Assembly: GCA_937919435.1 (NCBI GenBank)
Contig: CALFRR010000003.1
Coordinates: 1 to 10,405 of the forward strand
From: an uncultured Alphaproteobacteria bacterium
GTDB taxonomy: Bacteria > Pseudomonadota > Alphaproteobacteria > Rhizobiales > Ancalomicrobiaceae
Reading direction: 5' to 3'
DNA: 10,405 bases
Shown here: positions 5,244 through 10,405 of the stretch, one piece after another
Layout of the letters: the number at the start of each line of letters is the position of its first letter
Position numbering within the stretch: the first letter of the stretch is position 1
Notes under the pieces: generated by a model
Databases searched by the model: none
Told to the model about the DNA's origin: nothing
What the model saw: only the letters and a program-made list of their open reading frames with translations
Made by a program: the position numbers and the translations under genes

Positions 5244-6997
5244 GACCGCCGTCCTCCCTTCGGCCCTCCGCCGGGCTTCTTGGGACCCTTCGGTCCGCGC
5301 GGACCGGTCGGCCGGTCGCCCGGCCCCCGATCCCACCGGCCCTCGCCGCCGTCTCCACCGGAGCGGCCGCGGTCGGGGCGCCGGTCACCGCCGGGGCCGC
5401 TCTTCTGAGCGTCGCGGTTGCGTCCGCCCGGCGCCAGCCCGCGCGGTCCGCGCGGTCCGAATCCGGTGCGGTCGACCTTCGGCCGTTCGGGGCCGTCGCC
5501 GCGTTCCGGACGGTCGCGGAATCCGCCGCTGCGCGGCGCTTCGCCCTCGGGGCGACCGCGGAAGCCTTCCGACCGCGGCCCGCGCGGTGACCGCGGAGCC
5601 TCGTCGCCGGCCCGTTCGGGGCGGTTTCGGAATCCGGCGCTGCGCGGTGCCTCGCCGTCGGGTCTGCCGCGGAAGCCCTCGGAGCGCGGCTTGCCGCCGG
5701 CGCCGTCCGGCCGCCCGCGGAAGCCTTCCGACCGCGGCTTGCCGCCGGACGCCCCGTCGGGGCGCCCCCGGGAGCCTTCCGAGCGGAACCGCGGACGTTC
5801 GCCGCGTTCGCCGGTGCCGATGTATTCCATCTTCTGCCGGGCCGGACGCTCGCCACGGCCGTCGCCGCGCGGCGCGGTCTCGGCGTTGCGGATCCGCTTC
5901 TTCGGCAGATCGCCTTCTCCGGTGTCGCCGGGGATGTGGTGGACGATCGGGGCGTCGAAGTCGGCGCCCGAATCGGCGACCAGACGCGGCCCGAGCTGGT
6001 CGCGCAGCACCCGTCCGCGGATCTCGCGGATCTCGCCCTCGGCGAGGTCGGCGAGCTGGAACGGCCCGAAGGAGACCCGGATCAGCCGGTTGACGTCGAG
6101 CCCGAGGTCGCCGAGGACCCGCTTCACTTCCCGGTTCTTGCCTTCGCGCAGGCCCACCACCAGCCAGGTGTTGGCGCCCTGCACGCGGTCGATGTCGGCC
6201 TCGATGCCGCCGTAGTCGATGCCGTCGACCGAGACGCCGAGCCGCAGCTCGTCGAGCGCCGCCTGTTCGACCGCACCGAAGGCGCGCACCCGATAGCGCC
6301 GCAGCCAGCCGGTCGACGGCAGCTCCAGCACCCGGGCGAGGCCGCCGTCGTTGGTCAGCAGCAGCAGACCCTCGGTGTTGATGTCGAGCCGTCCGACGCT
6401 GACCACCCGCGGCATGTCCTCCGGCAGCACCGAGAAAACGGTCGGCCGCCCTTCCGGGTCGTGGGTGGTGGTGACGAGGCCGCGCGGCTTGTGGAACAGC
6501 CACAGCCGGGTGCGTTCCTTGACCGGGATCGGCCGGCCGTCGACCGAGATCCGATCGTTCGGACCGACGGTCATCGCCGGCGTGTCGAGCACCTTGCCGT
6601 TGAGCGAGACCCGACCGGCGGCGATCCACTCCTCCGCCTCGCGGCGCGAGCAGAGGCCGGCGCGGGCCAGCACCTTGGCGATCCGATCGCCGCCGGGCGC
6701 CGCCGGCTTCGGCTTCTTCTTCGGCCGGGCCGGCTCGCTCGGCGCGGGCACGACCGCTGCGGCGGCGAGCGCCGGCGCGGCGTCCGCGACGTCGTCGGTC
6801 CCCGAGGAACCGGTCTCGCCGGTGTCGGGCGCAGGTGTCGCGGCCATCGGCTCGGCGATCTCGTCGGACGCCGTCGGAGGCGCGGATTCGAGCGTGGGCG
6901 TGTCGGTCGGCGTCGCCGAGGCGAGGCCGACGTCTGTGGTGGGACGGGCGGCGCTCTCGGGCGCGCCGTCGGTGTCGGTCGTGGTCGTGATGGTCAT
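5240..6997 (-). CDS. rluB: RsuA/RluB-family rRNA pseudouridine synthase with long disordered tails
   Basis: This enzyme isomerises a uridine in rRNA to pseudouridine; E. coli RluB acts on U2605 of 23S rRNA, and the exact target here is inferred. The product has 585 residues, about twice the usual core. Residues 1-100 are an acidic Thr/Ala/Pro-rich low-complexity tail. An S4 RNA-binding domain follows (about 103-150, DRIAKVLARAGLCSRREAEE). The catalytic domain covers about 163-340, with catalytic Asp205 in GRLDINTEGLLLLTNDGG and a typical GLREGKNREVKRVL block (282-295). Residues about 360-585 are basic, rich in Arg, Gly and Pro, with RSEGFRGRPDG-like repeats and a Lys/Gly-rich end. The start is ATG 6997 with AAGG 4 nt upstream. 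The gene is first in a pair with rsmD and divergent from tadA (108-bp gap). RsuA or RluE specificity cannot be excluded. Confidence 0.93.
   Translation of the reverse strand: MTITTTTDTDGAPESAARPTTDVGLASATPTDTPTLESAPPTASDEIAEPMAATPAPDTGETGSSGTDDVADAAPALAAAAVVPAPSEPARPKKKPKPAAPGGDRIAKVLARAGLCSRREAEEWIAAGRVSLNGKVLDTPAMTVGPNDRISVDGRPIPVKERTRLWLFHKPRGLVTTTHDPEGRPTVFSVLPEDMPRVVSVGRLDINTEGLLLLTNDGGLARVLELPSTGWLRRYRVRAFGAVEQAALDELRLGVSVDGIDYGGIEADIDRVQGANTWLVVGLREGKNREVKRVLGDLGLDVNRLIRVSFGPFQLADLAEGEIREIRGRVLRDQLGPRLVADSGADFDAPIVHHIPGDTGEGDLPKKRIRNAETAPRGDGRGERPARQKMEYIGTGERGERPRFRSEGSRGRPDGASGGKPRSEGFRGRPDGAGGKPRSEGFRGRPDGEAPRSAGFRNRPERAGDEAPRSPRGPRSEGFRGRPEGEAPRSGGFRDRPERGDGPERPKVDRTGFGPRGPRGLAPGGRNRDAQKSGPGGDRRPDRGRSGGDGGEGRWDRGPGDRPTGPRGPKGPKKPGGGPKGGRRS
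5252..5258 (-). promoter_or_regulatory. Strong ribosome binding site for rsmD inside rluB
   Basis: GGGAGGA on the minus strand lies 8 nt before GTG 5243, within the last codons of rluB. It fixes the GTG as the rsmD start. Confidence 0.7.
5498..5785 (-). repeat. Tandem degenerate repeats encoding the RluB tail
   Basis: Within rluB, codons about 405-499 encode six imperfect units of about 14-20 residues. Each begins RSxGxRxRP with D/E-G or an E-R variant after it (RSEGSRGRPDG, RSEGFRGRPDG twice, RSAGFRNRPER, RSEGFRGRPEG, RSGGFRDRPER). The DNA repeats too: GAAGCCTTCCGACCGCGGC recurs near 5561 and 5718. Spacing and sequence drift show an expanding coding repeat, not a CRISPR array. Confidence 0.8.
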
Positions 6998-7105
6998 GCG
7001 GCCTTACTAGACGAAGTCGACGCCGAGTGTAAGCGTGGCGTCGCATTTCCCGGTGGTTCGCCGTCGAATCGTGGCGGCGGGCGACGAAAGATCCGAAAGA
7101 CGCCG
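6998..7105. other. Divergent intergenic region between rluB and tadA
   Basis: These 108 bp should hold the promoters for rluB (minus) and tadA (plus). I see the weak rluB ribosome site next to 6997 and a poor GAAAG just before tadA. I can assign no convincing -35/-10 pair on either strand. Confidence 0.4.
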
Positions 7106-7552
7106 ATGAACTATCGATCCTTCATGCCGGAAGCCCTCGCCGAAGCCCATGCCGCGGCCGCCGAGGGCGAAGTTCCGGTCGGTGCGGTGGTGGTCGAGGA
7201 CGGTCGCATCGTCGCCACCGGCCGCAACCGGACGACGATCGACGCCGATCCGACCGCCCATGCCGAGATCGTCGCGTTGCGCGCCGCCGCGCGCCGCCTC
7301 GGCAACGAACGGCTCGGCGGCTGCGATCTCTGGGTGACGCTGGAACCCTGCCCGATGTGCGCGGCGGCGATTTCCTTCGCCCGGATCCGGCGCCTCTACT
7401 ACGGCGCCGCCGATCCGAAGGGCGGTGCGGTGGAGAGCGGCGTCCGCCTCTATTCGCAGCCGACCTGCCACCACGTCCCCGAGGTCTATTCGGGACTGGC
7501 GGCGGGAGAGGCCGGCGACCTCCTGAAGGGATTCTTCCGCGCACGCCGCTGA
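7106..7552 (+). CDS. tadA: tRNA(adenine(34)) deaminase TadA
   Basis: TadA deaminates A34 to inosine in the anticodon of tRNA-Arg(ACG), letting it read CGU, CGC and CGA; it is normally essential. The product has 148 residues, a typical length. The cytidine/deoxycytidylate-deaminase-type zinc site is intact: His52 with proton-shuttling Glu54 in TAHAEIVAL, and Cys82 and Cys85 in EPCPMCAAAI. The N-terminus (FMPEALAEAHAAAAEGEVPVGAVVVEDG, split around residue 20) is family-typical. The frame is open far upstream through antisense rluB sequence. ATG 7106 is chosen from the normal family length; its ribosome site is only a weak GAAAG. The internal Met7 has no better site. The gene is divergent from rluB and converges on the patatin gene with an 11-bp gap. 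GCCGC-TGA-GCGGC at its stop could form a small hairpin. Confidence 0.95.
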   Translation: MNYRSFMPEALAEAHAAAAEGEVPVGAVVVEDGRIVATGRNRTTIDADPTAHAEIVALRAAARRLGNERLGGCDLWVTLEPCPMCAAAISFARIRRLYYGAADPKGGAVESGVRLYSQPTCHHVPEVYSGLAAGEAGDLLKGFFRARR

Positions 7553-7563
7553 GCGGCCCGTCG

Positions 7564-8484
7564 TCATCCCTCGCCCGGCTCGCGGGCCCGCCGCCGTCGC
7601 ATCAGCAGGCCGCGCCGTTTCGGCGGCTCGATCGCCGCCACCGGTTCGACGTGGTGGCTCTCGATGAACCGGCCGAGCCGGCGCTTGACCTCTTCGCGGG
7701 TCACCTCGGCCGCCGCCAGGATCGCCTTCGCCTCCAGGAAATCGAGCACCCGCACCCGGTTGACCGGCGGGCGGATCAGGATGTCCGGCCGTCGCTTGTC
7801 GAACTTGAAGGCGGCGATCTGCTGCATCAGCAGTTGGCTCGCGCCGAACATCGCCTCGAGTGCGCCCGGAACCGTGCGGTCGTCCTGCGGCTCGGGGAAG
7901 GAGACCACGTCGATCGCGACGATCACGTCGACCTCCGCCGGCAGCACGTCGACCGGCACCGGATTCATGACGCCGCCGTCGATCATCACCCGGCCGTCGA
8001 TCACCACCGGCTTGAAGATCGTCGGCAGGGCGATCGAAGCGGCGACCGCACGTCGCAGGTCGCCCGTGGTCAACACCGCCTCGCTGCCGCCGTAGTAGTC
8101 GGTGGCGACCACCGCCAGCGGGATCACCAGATCCTCGAAGGTCGGCGCCAAGGCGTCGCCGACGAAGGCGGTGAGGATCTTCTCCGGCGACAGCTGGCCG
8201 AGGCCGATGCCGCCGGTCAGCAGATCGCCGAAGCGCCGCGGTCGAATCGACCACAGTTTTCCGAGCGCCGCGGACCGGTTGCCGAAGCTCGCCAGGGTGC
8301 GCTCGCGCACCTCCCGGCCGGAGAGCCCGCCGGCCCGCGCCGCCCCGACGATCGCCCCGATCGAGGTTCCGGAGATCGCCGTCGGCGTGATGCCGAGGTC
8401 GTCGAGAGCTTCGAGCACCGGAACGTGGGCGATGCCGCGTGCACCGCCGCCGCCCAACACGAGACCGACCCGGGGAATCGCCAT
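7564..8484 (-). CDS. Patatin-like phospholipase (RssA/YchK-type)
   Basis: A 306-residue patatin-fold serine hydrolase that probably cleaves acyl esters of phospholipids or related lipids; the physiological substrate is unknown. The oxyanion-hole loop GGGGARG is at residues 11-17. The nucleophile is Ser41 in GTSIG (39-43), and the dyad Asp169 is in IDGGVMNPVPVDVL. All catalytic elements are present. There is no signal peptide or transmembrane segment, so it should be cytoplasmic or peripherally membrane-bound. The C-terminus ends in a basic patch (PPKRRGLLMRRRRARE) that could touch membranes. ATG 8484 has a strong GAGGAG site 7 nt upstream (8492-8497). It diverges from the PagL-like gene across 231 bp. 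A shared role in lipid turnover is possible but is only a neighbourhood inference. Confidence 0.92.
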   Translation of the reverse strand: MAIPRVGLVLGGGGARGIAHVPVLEALDDLGITPTAISGTSIGAIVGAARAGGLSGREVRERTLASFGNRSAALGKLWSIRPRRFGDLLTGGIGLGQLSPEKILTAFVGDALAPTFEDLVIPLAVVATDYYGGSEAVLTTGDLRRAVAASIALPTIFKPVVIDGRVMIDGGVMNPVPVDVLPAEVDVIVAIDVVSFPEPQDDRTVPGALEAMFGASQLLMQQIAAFKFDKRRPDILIRPPVNRVRVLDFLEAKAILAAAEVTREEVKRRLGRFIESHHVEPVAAIEPPKRRGLLMRRRRAREPGEG

Positions 8485-8715
8485 CGCACGTCTCCTCGTC
8501 GAGAGGACATGGACGAACAGATGGCATCGTCACGGGTCCGGTGGAAGACCCCCGGCCGCCGGAACGCGCCTCTGCGGCCGACAGAAATACCACAGTGCCG
8601 GCATCGATGGTTTCCGAATCGTTTCGCGTCGGAACGTCGTACTGGTGCCGCCCGCCGATCCAGCTAAGCTGCACCATGGCGACGCAGCCGCGCCGCTTCG
8701 GGAGAAAGCCGTCTC
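8485..8715. other. Divergent intergenic region between patatin and PagL-like genes
   Basis: These 231 bp separate two divergent starts. They contain the strong patatin ribosome site (8492-8497, minus), GGAG (8701-8704) upstream of the PagL-like ATG with a rather long 11-nt spacing, the inverted repeat at 8612-8634, and a small CAGCT-A-AGCTG palindrome (8661-8671). I see no confident promoter hexamers and no small gene. Confidence 0.45.
8612..8634. repeat. Inverted repeat TTCCGA-N11-TCGGAA
   Basis: Perfect 6-bp arms with an 11-nt spacer lie between two divergent lipid-enzyme genes. The centre-to-centre spacing of 17 nt is larger than a typical single-helical-turn operator. It may be a regulator site or chance. 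Confidence 0.3.
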
Positions 8716-9891
8716 ATGTCGTATCTGCCTCGTCGGTGTCTTCGGCTCGGCTTCGCGTCCGTCGTTCTCTCCGGAGTGATCACCGCCACGTCGCCGGCTG
8801 CGGCGATCGACTTCGAACAGACCTTCCGCCTCGTCGACGAGGTTCAGTTCGGCGCGGCGGTCCACGACCCGTCGACCCGCGAAGAGGGCAGTGCCGACAT
8901 CGTCGGTCAGATCGTCTCGGCGCCGATCGTCTCCGCCCGCAGCGGTTCGGCGATCGCCGATGCGCTGCTGTCGCCGCGTCTGCATCTCGGCGCCTCGGTC
9001 AACACCGACGGTCGTACCAATCTGGCGTGGGCCGGCTTCACCTGGCGCTGGACTCTCGGCGACCGCTTCTTCCTCGACGGCTCGCTCGGCGGCGCCTGGA
9101 ACGATTCGCCGAAGCGCTCGACCGACCGGCAATTGGCGATGGGCTGCGCGGTCACCTTCCGCGAGGCGCTCGACATCGGTTGGCGGATGACCGACCGGGT
9201 CGACCTGCTGGTCGGCGTCGCCCATGCCTCGCATGCCGGTCTGTGCAGCGAGACCACTCCCGGTCTGACCCAGTTCGAGGCGAAGCTCGGCTATCGCTTC
9301 TGCTCGCCGGCCGCCGCGCCCTCGTCCCGGATGCCGCGGGTAGCTGCCCGCGTCACCTCGCCTCGTCGGATCGCGGCGTCTCCGCCGGGCCTCACGCCCG
9401 CCGAGCGCGTTCCCGTTCGATCGCCCGATGGCCGATGTCGCGGCGCGAGAAGCCCTCCGGCCAGTCGATCGCGTCGACCGCCGCATGGGCCCGCGCCTGG
9501 GCGTCGCCGACGCTGCCGCCAAGCGCCGTCACGGCGAGCACCCGGCCGCCGGCGGCGACGATCCGGTCGCCCTCCGCCTTCGTCCCGGCGTGGTGGACGA
9601 ACACCCCCGGCATCGCCTCGGCCCGCGCCAGCCCGCGGATCTCCGAGCCTTTCGGGTAGCTGCCCGGATAGCCCCGGGTCGCCATCACCACGGTCAGCGC
9701 GGTCTCCGGCGAGAGCTGCACCGACTTCTCCGCGAGGGTGCCTTCGGCGGTGGCGATCAGCAGGTCGAGGAGGTCGCCCTCGAACCGTTCCAGGATCACC
9801 TGGGTCTCGGGATCCCCGAAGCGGGTGTTGTATTCGATCAGTTTCGGTCCGTCGGCGCCGATCATCAGCCCGGCGAAGAACACGCCTCTGA
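8716..9891 (+). CDS. PagL-like lipid A 3-O-deacylase (acyloxyacyl hydrolase) with read-through C-terminus
   Basis: PagL enzymes are outer-membrane beta-barrels that remove the 3-O acyl chain of lipid A. Here a signal peptide (residues 1-30, cut after SPAAA) leads into a barrel-like region. LGASVNTDGRTNLAWAG (91-107) and WRWTLGDRFFLDGSLGGAW (110-128) resemble the family. The active-site strand is VGVAHASHAG, with His170 and Ser172 fitting the catalytic H-x-S. The recognisable protein ends at residue 195 with LGYRF, the aromatic end normal for a barrel. The next codon is TGC (9301-9303), not a stop, and the frame runs on to TGA at 9889-9891. The extra 196 residues are Arg/Pro/Ser-rich, unlike a barrel, and antisense to purD. 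The functional gene is therefore probably 8716-9300, with a lost stop or a sequence error. Confidence 0.65.
   Translation: MSYLPRRCLRLGFASVVLSGVITATSPAAAIDFEQTFRLVDEVQFGAAVHDPSTREEGSADIVGQIVSAPIVSARSGSAIADALLSPRLHLGASVNTDGRTNLAWAGFTWRWTLGDRFFLDGSLGGAWNDSPKRSTDRQLAMGCAVTFREALDIGWRMTDRVDLLVGVAHASHAGLCSETTPGLTQFEAKLGYRFCSPAAAPSSRMPRVAARVTSPRRIAASPPGLTPAERVPVRSPDGRCRGARSPPASRSRRPPHGPAPGRRRRCRQAPSRRAPGRRRRRSGRPPPSSRRGGRTPPASPRPAPARGSPSLSGSCPDSPGSPSPRSARSPARAAPTSPRGCLRRWRSAGRGGRPRTVPGSPGSRDPRSGCCIRSVSVRRRRSSARRRTRL
9335..9352. terminator. Candidate hairpin between the PagL-like domain and purD
   Basis: CGCGGG and CCCGCG form perfect 6-bp GC arms around a TAGCTG loop. It lies about 35 nt after the natural end of the PagL-like domain and 40 nt past the purD stop on the other strand. 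There is no T-run on either side. A second hairpin, CGGGC-N5-GCCCG (9386-9400), encloses the purD stop codon. Confidence 0.35.
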
Positions 9892-10405
9892 ACGGCGCGC
9901 CCAGCGCCTTCATCGCCGCCACCGTCGGCGCGATGATCTCCTCCATCACCCGCGCCTCCATCTCCGGCGTCATCACCGGGGCCGGCGAATAGGCGCCCAT
10001 GCCGCCGGTGTTCGGGCCGCGGTCGCCGTCGAAGGCGCGCTTGTGGTCCTGGGCCGAGGCGAAGGCGAGCGCGGTCTCGCCGTCGCACAGCGCGAAGAAG
10101 CTCGCCTCCTCGCCGATGAGCATTTCTTCGATCACCACTTCCGCCCCGGCGGCTCCGAAGGCGCCGGAGAAACAGTCGACCACCGCCGCCTTCGCCTCGT
10201 CGAGCGTCGCGGCGACGGTGACCCCCTTGCCGGCGGCGAGCCCGTCGGCCTTGACCACGATCGGCGCGCCGACCCGGTCGAGATGGGCGAGCGCCGGTTC
10301 GAGCCGGTCGAATCGGCCGTAGGACGCCGTCGGGATGTTCCAGCGGGCGCAGACGTCCTTGGTGAAGCCCTTCGACCCCTCCAGGCGCGCCGCCGCCTTC
10401 GACGG
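9392..10405 (-). CDS. purD: Phosphoribosylamine-glycine ligase PurD (N-terminal part outside window)
   Basis: PurD (GAR synthetase) joins phosphoribosylamine and glycine using ATP, the second step of purine synthesis, in the cytoplasm. The 337 visible residues run off the window edge; by comparison with the usual ~425 residues, about 90 N-terminal residues are missing. The visible part begins PSKAAARLEGSKGFTKD. It continues with GAPIVVKADGLAAGKG of the ATP-grasp domain, the DHKRAFDGDRGPNTGGMGAY block, and the metal/ATP signature NTRFGDPETQVILERF. The C-terminal domain ends GHRAIERERARRA. GTG at 10258 is an internal Val codon in KADGL context, not the start. The gene converges on the PagL-like gene, whose read-through frame overlaps the last ~500 bases of purD on the other strand. 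Confidence 0.95.
   Translation of the reverse strand, partial: PSKAAARLEGSKGFTKDVCARWNIPTASYGRFDRLEPALAHLDRVGAPIVVKADGLAAGKGVTVAATLDEAKAAVVDCFSGAFGAAGAEVVIEEMLIGEEASFFALCDGETALAFASAQDHKRAFDGDRGPNTGGMGAYSPAPVMTPEMEARVMEEIIAPTVAAMKALGAPFRGVFFAGLMIGADGPKLIEYNTRFGDPETQVILERFEGDLLDLLIATAEGTLAEKSVQLSPETALTVVMATRGYPGSYPKGSEIRGLARAEAMPGVFVHHAGTKAEGDRIVAAGGRVLAVTALGGSVGDAQARAHAAVDAIDWPEGFSRRDIGHRAIERERARRA

Noticed and set aside
5244..5336. N-terminal extension of rsmD to ATG 5336
   Set aside because: It lies inside rluB. The family begins at RIVGG, and GTG 5243 has a strong ribosome site.
5498..5785. Repeat cluster as a CRISPR array
   Set aside because: The repeats are degenerate, in frame, and encode an Arg/Gly/Pro tail; there are no unique spacers of constant length.
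5385..7046. Long minus-strand frame overlapping rluB
   Set aside because: Arg-rich shadow of rluB; the S4 and synthase motifs are all in the other frame.
5936..7105. Upstream part of the open frame containing tadA, as a fused N-terminal domain
   Set aside because: It is antisense to rluB, has shadow composition, and TadA is full length from ATG 7106.
8439..9659. Long plus-strand frame across the patatin/PagL intergenic region
   Set aside because: No signal peptide or domain, and the PagL-like motifs are in a different frame.
1..10405. A previously undescribed defence, mobile or biosynthetic system
   Set aside because: All substantial frames are either known housekeeping or signalling families or their shadows; no integrase, transposase, toxin-antitoxin pair or novel gene cluster was seen.

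Overview
The window looks like chromosomal DNA of a high-GC alphaproteobacterium, probably of the Rhizobiales/Hyphomicrobiales type. This rests on the strongly GC-rich codon third positions, an alphaproteobacterial style of MutL, PurD and RluB, and the gene content mutL / rsmD-rluB / tadA / patatin / purD. As I remember it, that set is a common neighbourhood in this group. The species cannot be named from the sequence. Codon bias opens very long ORFs in antisense frames, and nearly all of them are shadows.

Layout. 1-798 (+): the 3' part of mutL, cut by the window edge. 830-2524 and 2729-4405 (-): two tandem, paralogous transmembrane chemoreceptor genes (4HB sensor, HAMP, cytoplasmic signalling hairpin). 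4406-4661: a comparatively AT-rich intergenic stretch with several inverted repeats and a good-looking promoter that points away from the chemoreceptors. 4662-6997 (-): rluB and rsmD, an rRNA-modification pair overlapping by the four bases GTGA. RluB has long disordered tails, including a run of RSEGFRGRPDG-like repeats. 7106-7552 (+): tadA, divergent from rluB. 7564-8484 (-): a cytoplasmic patatin-like lipid hydrolase, convergent with tadA. 8716 onward (+): an exported PagL-like lipid A deacylase. Its reading frame passes the expected beta-barrel C-terminus (Phe at 9298-9300) without a stop and runs antisense into purD. 9392-10405 (-): purD, missing its N-terminal part at the window edge.

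Functionally most of the window is housekeeping: mismatch repair (MutL), rRNA modification (RluB, RsmD), tRNA wobble editing (TadA) and purine synthesis (PurD). The accessory elements are the two chemoreceptors, which look like an insertion plus duplication, and the two lipid-active enzymes. The chemoreceptors share about 216 bp of DNA at roughly 90% identity (hand alignment) around the signalling tip.

I found no CRISPR array, insertion sequence, tRNA or rRNA gene, and no convincing new multi-gene system. The points most worth a second look are the apparent stop loss in the PagL-like gene and its atypical active site, the antisense-facing promoter and AT-rich inverted repeat downstream of rsmD, and the repeat-bearing tail of RluB. 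No gene-free stretch exceeds 300 bases; the largest gaps (about 200-256 bp) are described as features.
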